Below, in pieces: positions 40,001-52,000 of a DNA stretch of 64,000 nucleotides (positions within the stretch are counted from its first letter, which is position 1; every line of letters starts with the position of its first letter). Source of the DNA: Trichobilharzia regenti (Eukaryota; Platyhelminthes; Trematoda; Strigeidida; Schistosomatidae); the NCBI GenBank assembly GCA_944472135.2, contig OX235262.1:166035509-166099508 (forward strand). Direction: 5' to 3'. The notes beneath the pieces are model-generated. The model did not search any database. It saw only the letters and a list, made by a program, of their open reading frames with translations, and had not been told where the DNA came from. Position numbers and translations under genes: made by a program.

Positions 40001-43000
40001 ACAAAAAGGTGGTTTCATTCAAGATTCATTGGGATTTGTGTAAACAGTCATCGAAAAAGTAAGAAGATAACTTATTAATATATGTGTAAAACTTGGGCAA
40101 TGTGGTAGTAAGTAATTCCATATTAGTTTGTTTATTAGATATCACACACAGTGAAATAGTATTATTTACGTACGTTCACCCCCACCCCAAAAGTATGGTG
40201 ATTTTCAGTAGATGACACATTCACTGTACTCAAAACACAAGATATAGATAGATTTTTGGAACACATCAACTCGAAAGTAGAGACAATTCAATTCACTTAA
40301 GAATTGGAAAGTCAGGAAGAGGAGCTTCCAATGTTAGATTGTATCGTAAAAAGGAAAGAAGATGGGAAGTTAAACACTAGTGTTTACAGAAAACCCACAC
40401 ATTCAAACGGATATTTGAACTTCCGATCATCCCATCCTATGTCAGTAAAAATAGGATTGGTGAAATGTTCAGGTGACAGAGCACAAAAGCTAAGTAGTAC
40501 CAAAGAAAATCTAAGACAGGAAGTGATACACATAAAAGAAGCCTTGAAACTTAATAATTACCCTGATAAATTAGTCAGAAAATATGTAAGAAAATTTAAA
40601 AATAAAATAAATAGTGATAGTAGCGATAGTGATAGTAATAATGATAACAATAGTAGTGATAATAATAATAGTAATGACGACACCAACAATAAGGAATGTA
40701 AATCATCAACAGTAATTCCATACAAGGAAGGAACCTCGGAAGCCTTACACAGAATTCTTAACAAGGCAGGAATAAAAGTGGCATTCAAACCCACACACTC
40801 AATGAGAAACAAGCTTGATCTGTAAAAGCATCCTGTGGAGCCTTTAAAACACATCAATTTAGTTTATCTAATACCCTGTCTGTGATGACTGTCAGATCAA
40901 ATACATAGGTCAAACTAGTAGAACGGGGGCAATCATACTAGCCAAACATAAAAACCTGGCAAAATCTATATTGGTTGACCCGAATAAGATAAGGGATCTA
41001 GAGAACTGTTCAGCCATATCATTACATGCAATCACACACAACCATACAATAGGATGGGTGGGATAGGATGACAGTTTTAAAATCTAATGTCACAGGGTGG
41101 AGGGAGAGGTTGATAAAAGAAGCTTTGTTTATCGAATCAACTGCAAATACATGTAATAGGAATGATTCATCACCTGTCCCTGATATCTGGAAAATTCTAC
41201 TACTCCTACGACAAATAGGAGAAGACGAAGAGAACTATAAAACTCAAGTTTCAGAGTCGTGTGATTACAATTGATATGATTATGAACAGTAATAAATTGT
41301 GTTCGAAACGCTGTCATCCAGTAAATAATACTTTTTCACTGTGTGATATATCTAATAAACAAACTAATAAGAAGATAACTAATTGCATCATTTTTAACTC
41401 ACTTCAGGGTTGGTCATAGTAATAGGATTTGAAATGTTCACTGAAGCAGCCAAACTATCGCTTTCACTGCAACACATAACTCTTGTTTGATCATGTTCTG
41501 TGTATTTCAGTGTATTGTTGTACCAAGATTTATAAGTAGATAAATGAGTGTTTATTACAAGCACTACTTTTAAATGTGGATATTGAGACAGAAGTGAGGG
41601 TAGGATTCCTAACAAAATTCCGCATCCTCCGTTTGGATTGTCAGCATAACGATTTTTATCGATTACACTAGAACTATTAATTTCTGCCATTTGAGAATCT
41701 AGTGACGCAAAACTTGCAGGTATCTCATCTTCTTCTATTTCATCCACGATGATGTGTGTTGTACCTACCATAAGTCTAGAATCTGCATATATTGTTCGCA
41801 AAAGAACTCCGTGTGTACAGAAAGTTAATAGAGTTCTCGGAGAGACTCTAAAGAAAACGAAGAATTAAGAAAAGAATGTTATTATGATATGGAAAAACCA
41901 TAATGAAAGCAGATTCTCATTTTATGTGGTATCAGTTTCAAAAGTGTGATGAAATTCAATGTGTGTTTTTTATGTGCTGAGATTCACATTTACAGAAATT
42001 TGTGTTAGACTGAAGGGCTGAAATAATTTTTACTGATGCTATTAGCCACAGTTCACTTTAATAATATGATGTGTTATTTACTCAAAATTGATTCACTGGG
42101 AATCTGTGAATTGTTGACCTTGAATTATTGTGTCTAAGACTTCCCAATATTATAAAGTGAAGAGCAGTTTCTATTTCTCCCGTATAATCTTAGGTTTCCG
42201 GTTTCCAACGCTTTGTGTTCTAGACTGATAGCTCCACTTTTCTTTTTGAGGTAAACTTCACTGATAACCAGTACCATTCAGCGATTTTTCTGTGCCTCAG
42301 ATTTGCTAGACAAACTCTTCGTCAGAATTTAGGAGCTCTTGAGTGAGGGTTCGAAACCAAGGTCAACAGGTTAAGATGCCAATGAAAAAATGGTTCATAG
42401 ATTTTTTTACATCCCACTTGATGTGCTCCGGGAATTTAAAATTCTAATTATCTCAAAATTGGTCATCAGAGTAAAACGAACTGACATATGAATGTCAGGT
42501 GATTCCCGTTTAGATAGAATGATTTTCTGGGTGTTAACTTGTCACTACTCAGTGTCTGAACATGAAAAGACACTCTTTTAAGTGGTTTACTGTCAAATTA
42601 TTCGCTAATTTAAGTAGTCATCCAGTCTAGTGAAAAAGCTTACAATGAAATGAAAGAAGATCCCACAGTTCGACCACTGAAAATTAATAACCTACAATAG
42701 ATCTACTTTGTGCTACTCACAGATTTTTAGTAGTTGTTTGAAAAATATGAGCATATGATTAAATTGAGTCCAATAGCCATATGACAGTGCCACTTGCCAA
42801 GTGATCCACAATGGAAAACTCAGCGATACCAGTGGAGTGAAAATAGGAGTAAGAAAAGGCCACTTACCATCACTGATGATATTCCTGATTGTGGTAGACT
42901 GAGTTATGTGGAAGGGTGGGCTTTGGGAGCTGGAAGGTAGGGGAACGTTGGACGGACAAAAAGACTCTGGAAGATCTTGACTTGACAGATCATCTATGTC

Positions 43001-46000
43001 TAGTGTCACAAAAACTCGAAGACTTTCAGGAGAAAACTAACAAGTTGTCAGAAGAGCTAGAAGGTAAAGATAGGACTTCAAGAGAATATAGAGAAAACGG
43101 AGGTTATGATGACAACCATACACCAACAGCAACAACAACACGCACCAAGCACTATCAACGAGAAAAATATGGAAGAGGTTAGTTCTTTCACTTATGTAGG
43201 CAGCATCGTCTCAACCGCGGGCGGCAGAACGAATGAGGATGAAAAAACCAGAATCTGAAAGGCAAGGCAGACATTCATCACTCTCAAATCAGTTTCGAAA
43301 CCTGCTGCACTCAACCCGAAAGAGCAAGATTCGGAATTTTAACATCAATGCTAAATATGTCAGTTCTTCTATATAGGCTAGAAACTTGGCGCATCACGAA
43401 AAGCACTTTGAACATACGGCTGCAGACTCTTATCAACAGCCGCCTTCTCTGGCTTCATAACAAAGATAAGATAGCAGACCAGAAAGAATTAACATTAAGA
43501 AACTCTGGGAAGAAATTAATCAAGAACCTGTTGCTAAGAAAATGTGTGGAAGAAAGTAAAGTTGGATTGGGCATACTCTTAGGAGACAATGCCACGTAGG
43601 CCCCCGAATGGAACATGAATGAGAAATCACTAGTTTGGCGTGTGTTCCAGTGCGACATGGAGGAGATCTTGTGGGGAGGAGATGACAGTCTATGAGCAAT
43701 CATGCGGCCACCTGAAGAAGCACTCAGAGAACAGGACAAAATAGAGATGAATTGCTCATTGCCTACATCCCACTCAGAATCCAAAGGGATAATAATAATT
43801 ACTGGATAATGAATGTTTTGAATATGTTGAAACAAGGAATTCGAACACTGATTCTTAACTCTATAAATTACATACATGTGCGAATAAGATTTAAGTGTTC
43901 ACCAACTTTTCAATTCAAATTTAAGCGTTCTTCACATAAAGAATCTGGTTGTGTATATCCTCATTACTTGAAATAAAACGAACAAGAGAAGGTAAACTGC
44001 ACACTAATGTTTACAAAAAGCCAACACATTCTAATAGATATTTAGACTTTAATTCATCTCATCCGTTGTCTGTAAAGGCGAAGTGTCTAACAAACCGAGC
44101 ACCAACATCATTAAGTAGTACAACAAAAAACCTAAACGATGAAATGAAACAGATTGAAGAGGCGTTAATGTTAAATAACTAACTATCCTATAAAATTCAT
44201 TAGGAAGGTCAGAAAAGGTCAAAAGCAAAATAAAAATAATGATGAAACTAATAATGATAGCATAAATAGGAAAGAATATAAGGCATCTCCAGTTTTACCA
44301 TATATGGAGGAAATATCTCAAAGCCCTACGTAGGATTCTCAATAAAGCAGCAATTAGGGTAGAATTTAACCTTACAAACTCACTCAGAGACAAGCTCTGT
44401 AGGCTAAAGGACCCGGTGGACTCAATTAAACAAAATAATATAATTTACGAAATACCTTGGAGTGACTGTAAATTATATCAACTATATAGGTCACACTAGT
44501 AGATCAGGAGTAGTGAGATTATCAGAACATAAGAATTTAGCCATAGTTACAATGATTGACCCCACCCACGAAGATAAGTAATTTAGACCAAAACTCAGCA
44601 ACCGCACTGTATGCATCGACACACAATCACGCTCGAAACATGGTCATCAGTAAATATTACTCCATAACACTGTGTGATTTTATCAAAATAAAATTTTATC
44701 CATAATAGCATTAATTAGACATGTTGAAATAGACTAGCACAGGTGAAATGATAAAGCATCACTGTGACTAACATTCGTGTCACTAAAAGGTTTTCTTCTC
44801 TTAATTATCTTAATTAGTAACTGCTATACATTTCTCACGAAAGTCAGTATGCCAGATTTATGACTAAACAGTCGACTCTTCTGATGGCTGTTCATTTATG
44901 AAAAGCTTAAAAATTATAAATATACAAAGTACAAATGATTTTATGAAAAGTTAAAAGAAGAAATACTTTGACTCCAATCGAATTTGATAACCAATTGTTT
45001 GGCCCACATTTTCACCTCTTAAATGTGCTAATCGTTCAGCATTAATATGAGCATATAGACGTCTAGGTTGACTACATATCATACGACATCGTTGACCACG
45101 AGCAAAACACTCATCCATTAAAATCTATAATATAATATAAGGTGAATAAACAGTCTTAGTATTTTTAAATTTAAAGTTGTATTATTTACGAGTAGTATGT
45201 CGCTTTACTACTCATAATTTTCAAAAGCTTTCTATTTCCAGTATATATAGACAAGCATCGTGCTGTTGACATTCATTGGTACTGTTTACAGTGCAGAAAT
45301 CAATAAAATACATTCGCGGGAACTTTCTATAAACTTCTGCTGACGCAGTAAGATTATTTTTATCAACCTTAGAAACGCTGTTCTTTACGCGTGATTTGTA
45401 AGAATGAAATAGCTTTTTACCCTTACAGAACCCTCAAAGATAATTATTGAAATATCTACAAAATTCAAAGTGAATCAAAGTCATCTGTTTGCCGTGAATA
45501 TATCGAATAACATGCACAGAGATCCATTCCTAGATTCTTTTGTCAGTAGCACTAGGCACCCAAAGGCTAATATTACTTCTGGATAGCCATAGTGTTGCTA
45601 TACCAGGTTAAAATGAAGTCAATTTCACGATAGCGGTAAGAGAATCTGTACCCATGAAAGATGTATCTTGAGCAGTATCTATGTGATTTTTACTCACTTA
45701 GCTTTCAAAAGGTTTAAAGTTAATCTGTTGTATTATTATTGTTTTTCCTTTGGGTTCTGAGGGGAACGAAAGATTTCAATAGCTCATCCCCATTTTGCTG
45801 TGTTCTCTGAAGTGATCATTAGCTGGTTCCAAGAATGAGATCATCTTCACATCTCTTTCGGACACATGCCCAGCTTGGTGTTTCCCACTTGGGTTCCGCT
45901 TGAGAGCCTTTATTGAGAGTGATGTCATCCGACGTTCTCCAGTGTGTGTCGGATACATCTCCATTTATTATTATTATTTGTTGCTCCTTTGGGTTCCTAG

Positions 46001-49000
46001 TGGAACATAGGGCTTCAACTGCACGTATCCATTTGCTTCTGTCTTCTGCTGTACTTTTCGCCTGCATCCATGTTAGTCCATACTGTCTCGACTCCTCTCT
46101 CTTCACACGATCTCCTCCATGTCACCCTTGCACCGACGTCCCACTCGCCGCTTCCCTTTCGGGTTCCGCTCGAGGGCTTGACGCGCGATGTCACCCAGCG
46201 GTCTTCTCAGCGAGTGTCCGATCCATCTCAACTTTCTCCTGAATATTTGTTGGTTGGCGACTGGTTCTTGTCTTGTTTGTTCCCATAATTCCTTGTTGGT
46301 GATTCTTTCCGGCCCGGTCATCTGATCTGCAGTATAGAGCCAGCAAAGACAGTTGTTGATAAAGGTCTGCAACAGGCTGTGGGAAATATTCTTTGTGACC
46401 CACCCGCCAAGTTTCTGATCCGTATAGAAGAACTGACTGACTTGACGTTTGTACTGAAAATCCTACCGAATTTTGTTGTTGATTCTGGCTGAGTGACGAA
46501 GATTTCCAGATTGGTTGTTTCAGGTTGATGAATGTATGTGTTTCTCGCCTTCCCGATTCTCGCTTGATTTGACATCCACGTCCGTTCCGACTGTAGTTGA
46601 GACAATGCTCCCTAGCTAGATAAGTGAATGAAGTAGCCTCTTTTGAATCCCTCCCGTTGATGGTGATTGACGTTGGATCCTGTTGCTGTTGTTGGTTGGT
46701 TATTTTCACAACCTCCGTCTTGTCTATGTTTACCTGAGTCCTGTCTTTGCTGCTTCTTCGACCAGTTTGTCGGTTTTCGCTTGTAAGTCTTCGATTGTGT
46801 GTGACATCAAACATAAATCATCCACGCGCGAAATCCAGGTTTTCTAGGTTATTCACGTCGGTCCAGGATATTCCTGTCTTCTCGTTTCCCACTGTCAGAT
46901 GCATAATCCAGTCCACCACAATTAGGAACATCATTGGTGATGGATAATAAGCACCCTTGTCTGACTCCATTTAATTCGGAATATTTGTTCAGCAATAGGT
47001 TCTTGGTTGGTTCGTTGTCCCTAATTCTTTTTGGTTGGCTATCTGATCTTCATGTTGCAGCTGACAAATGCAATTGTTGATAAAAGTCTGCAGTTGCCTG
47101 TTGGAATTGCTTTTCCTGACACATGGTCCATGTTTCTGGTCGATATAAAAGCGCTAACTGACTGACTTAACACTGGCGTTACAAATCCTGATTTTGCTGC
47201 TCATGCTAGCTGCAAAAGATTTTCACACTGATTTCAAAGTGGTAAATGTCTGTCTTAAGTTTCAGCTTCTGGCTTCTGATGTTTTCATCCATGTTGTTAC
47301 ATGTAATTGAAGTGAAACAGCCCGGATAAGTGATGTATATAACCTATCTCAAATTTCTCCACTTGATATTGATTGATGTTTGTTTCTGTCATTGGTTAGT
47401 TACTATCACCACCCACCTCTCCTCTATGTTCACTTTGTGTCCTGTCTTCGCTGGTGGCTTCTTCTGTCAACTTGGTGGTCTTTGCCTGTAGGTCTTCGAG
47501 TTTATGTGACATTAGACGTTATTCTTCCGCGAAGGACATATCTGCTGTAGTCCTCTCAACGGTCCAACGTATATTCGCATTCTCGCTCCTCAAGTTCGGT
47601 GTTGCGCATAGTCCAGTCCACCACAACTAGGAATGTCATCGGTGATGGCAGACAGCCTTGTCTAACAAACTGATGGGCAGTTATAAGTCTACATTGTGCG
47701 TAATAATTTCCTCACTGTTTATTTTGTTTCAGGAAATGGGCGAAGTTTGTCATTTGTGCCTTCTTCAATAGTTTCACTATCTTAAAACATGGTTTTGAAA
47801 GCCCTGCTTCCGTAAAACAAGACGATTTTTCCAGACAAAACTGACTGTGGTAAATAGGAATTATTTGTATAGGTTAAAGAATCTACTTTTACATATACTC
47901 AAAGTTTATCTCACTGCGTACATATATCAGTTCTTCATATAATAGCTGTTAATTAGAAAAACTGAAAATGCAAACGGCGTTTTCATGTATAACGTATTGC
48001 AAGCCACATTTTGCATTTTGCGAGATACTTATAATAGTGTCGTTTTGAGGTCTACCTAGGAAATACTGAACGCACAGTTAATGTGTGTAAAAAATGCTGA
48101 GTCTGGAAAGTACTCTATCTCTGTAAGTTAACCAAATCTGTGTCAGTATAGCAAAACAGTTCAAAATATAACTGAATAAACAAGAACTAAGGTGGGTGAA
48201 GATTTAAAGATAATAAAAATTAGCAATAATAATACAGACCCAGTGTAGAAAACTGTGATATGAATTCGCATAAAGCAAAAGATAAATATTTAAATAATAT
48301 CCTGTGAAATTAAGATATCACAGCCGAAATCACAGTGAGCTTGATCAGCCAATCAGAATTCAGATGCGAAAAAGTAGTTTAACCCATAAAAAGTACATCA
48401 ATAATCACTTCAAACATGACGTTACACTGGATACTTTTAATTTATGTGTCGTAACAATGTATACCAGCTACCCAAAGGTAATCCATAGAGAAACCATACT
48501 GTGAATGATAGATATATTCGTCCAGGTGACTGTCGATAATGGTACTTTGAGATCTATTGATACTCCTGACACTGTTCTTTAACCTCTCCCTAATTCTAAC
48601 CCTCAGCTTAGACCCTAATCCTACCTAGTAGTAAAGATTTACAGAGAAAAAGTACCAGCCTTCACCAAGTCCATATAGGTAGACATTATTTGACTTAGAA
48701 TGACCTTTCATAGAGTTCTGTAACTCTGATTGGCTCTTGAAGATCAGTTTTGACAGCCCTTCATCTAATATACTCTAAAGCCACCAATCACTTGTTTCCT
48801 TCTTTTTCAGAAAACACTTGAAAAAAATCAATACGATTTTAGACAGGATTTATCTTTCTTTATAAGAAAATTAGTACGTTAGCTTATCAAATTACGTAAT
48901 ATTGAGATAAATACGAAGTTAATAAATATGATACGAGACTATCTCATCGATTAGCAGAACTTTTCAAAGTAAATATATTTGCACCAGGACGAAGCTTTCC

Positions 49001-52000
49001 TTAAGTGAAGATAGTTATGAACTCTTATTGGAGGTGTCAGTAATCTCCGTTACTCTACATCTTTGCTAACCGGCTTAGTTTAAATCATCAGTATAGGTAT
49101 GTCTATGATGCATTTACAAATTAATTCTGAATGCAATTATAGTATTTTACTTCTAAAACGGCTTTACACGCTACACTTACCTGAGGTAAAATTGTAGTCT
49201 TGCCACAACCTGGAGGGCCTGAGATTATCACAACTTGACTGGAATTTAACTGATGGACAATTTGTTGACGATAACTGTTGATAAGTTGTTTCTTTGAGTC
49301 ACTTGCTTCCCTGTTCCAATTAGTAGGAGGTGGTGTTGGGATTTGTGGTACAGCGCCCATAAGTCGTCCAGTTGTACCCCTCTGTCGTTCTTCTCTAGTT
49401 CCTAAATATCATTTAAAAAGCAGTCTGAAAGTAGCCATATGAATAAAATTTTAATAAAATAATAACCAAAGAAGATTTGCGATCAAGCTTCAGTAGTTAA
49501 AATACTTGTTTCTGAAACCTTTGTTTAAGACCTTCTAACCTAACTCATTTAGTAGTTATGTAATATCAGGTTGTAAGACTTTATGACTGCTTATGCGGTT
49601 ATCTAAATATTACTTAATTTCCAGCCAGTAGTAGGTAAAATAATTCTCAGCAGCCCTATGTTTTCCTCTTTTACTTCCAATAAAAGCATATGCCAATCAG
49701 TTTACTGATACGTAGTGCGTAACAACAGAAAATAAGTGTGAGAAACGATTTATGTTTGTTTAAGTGTTGTAGTTGATTACTAATGGGCATATGGCAAATT
49801 ACTTTGCACTCCTACTAATTAGAAATGAAAAATTCGATGTATATCTTGAAAAGAATTAGAAAACAATATGGCAGCTATTTTACCTTTGTCAAGTCCTGAA
49901 GCTCCTTCAACACGAGGATACAATTCAAGTTTTTCTTTAGCTGTTACTGGATTAGTCTGCAACAGATGGACCACTATATTTTTACTGTTCCATGTTAGAC
50001 GAAACTCAGCTGTTGAGTTTGCAGAAGGCGACAAAGTTTTTCGGGGACATAGTGCACTAATGGTTAAAATCTTCTCACCAATGACGCTAAAAGAAAATTA
50101 AAATTAGAAGACTAGTCGAAATCTCGGTATGCTGTGTTTTAAGGCTTGGCGAGTTTTAAGACGTTCAATACTTATTCGAGTTTCATTTAGACTGGCTATC
50201 TTTAGTTTTTAATCTCCTACAGTTGCAATGCATAATTTTGGCTATTCATACACAATACGACGAAGACAAAGGACTTCGCTGATCTAACTGTCTTATTCCG
50301 GTACAAATTGTTTAGGTAGTGTGTTAACAATTTATATATATACATATATATGTATATATGGTGGGTCGTTTCGCAAAAAGACTGATAAACCTTTAAAATT
50401 AGTTTATTTATTATTGGAACATAGGGCTTCAACAGCTCATATCCACTTTTTCCCATTCTCTGTGGTCCTGCTTAGCTGCTTTCACTATTGCCCGTAGTTT
50501 CTCATCTCCTCCTCACACGATCTCCTCCACGTTTCCCTCGAGCGCCAGAAGTAGCCGGGTAATCAGAAGTAGTTAGAAGGTGGCTGCCACCTAAAGTCTG
50601 TTTGCTTATATAACATGTGAAACAAAAGTAAGCAAGCTTGGCCCCACCTAATCTCTTTTAAATAATTAAGTTTGCAACAGTTAACATACTAGTTATCTTA
50701 TTTATAATGATTCTTATCATGTGAAATAAATCTAAATGTATTCAAATTCAATTCAAATAATCGGTATTTTAATACATGCATCACTGCGCAATATTTAGCT
50801 TTATAATTTCAGTTGAAACTGAGAATCATCTATAAAATCCCACTGCTAAAAGCAAACATCTAAGAATATGAGGTAGTGAATAACTTTTCAACTGTCAAGT
50901 CTGAGATCCAAAAACTTTTAAAGTATTCAAAATTTCAGTCTTATCGGGCATCAACTTAAGCTTACTTTTCCAAATCACTGACCATATCCATTAGTGTAGA
51001 AGTCTTCCACGCTGAGTTGTTTTAATAAAATAAAATGAACATATACATTTTAAATTGGACATGAATGTTTCAGTAGAAATAAGTAGTGAACATCCTATAT
51101 TGGTTATGACTTCCAATGGTTTTGTTGTACAAGACAAAAGTTATTGTTTTGCTGCAGACAAACAACTTTTAGCTTCATTTATAGTCTACGGAACTGTGTT
51201 ATGGGTCCCAGCTTTCAAGTAGTTAAAGGATTTTAGACGTACAAAATCGTGTTCAATCGTGCAAGCTGTACAAATATTTATTGTCTGCTTCTTTAATGTC
51301 CTTCATTAGAAACACCAGAGCGTCATCTTAATGAAGTGAATATAGCTTTTGGGAGTTGAATGATTGAAACCACTGAGACAAATTTTGGACCCTTTTAAAG
51401 CATATACATAGACATTATTGTTATTATTATATTTGTCACTTTTTTCTCTTCATCATTGTTGTCCATTTTGATCCTTTTGTTATGTTTTAACTTTGTTTGT
51501 TGTGTCTTTTTGTTGTAAAATGGGGGCGAAGATCAACTTTAGACACTCAGAGAGTACACCAACGGCCTTGAAAAAAGCGACTCTATCAGTTGGTAAAGTC
51601 GGGCCTCTATCCCTAACTTAATCTCCCCATAACTAACCCTAATATCCTCCTTATTAGGTAAACATAGTACTAATTTGTCGCTGAGATAACTCACAATTAA
51701 CCAGATATCTTGTTTAATATCGTTGCATTTCCTGTCAGATTTTTCTTCATGAATATAGTGTTTTATATGGTTTCACTACCTTGCACTGACTGAGCGTTCA
51801 AAAGTCACTAGAACGTTCCCACCTTTTTGGCGTCCAAAATTCAGCTTTACCAAAGTAACTTCCGAATTTTTTCACTATCGGTTAGCTTTTCCACCTCCAA
51901 AGTCTCAAGTTTTCTAGTTCACAGTGATGATGATGGTGGAATGAAAATCTTATAAAGTAACGATGATACTTCAGTTTTGCAAGTATGATTGGAAAAACTC

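Noticed and set aside
40558..40857. Leucine-rich membrane-like frame on the minus strand
   Set aside because: It is the complement of the Ser/Asp/Asn linker of the Penelope-like element.
48590..48640. Telomere-like CCCTAA stretches (also near 51600)
   Set aside because: The units are irregular and embedded in an interspersed repeat; no true tandem array of TTAGGG is present.
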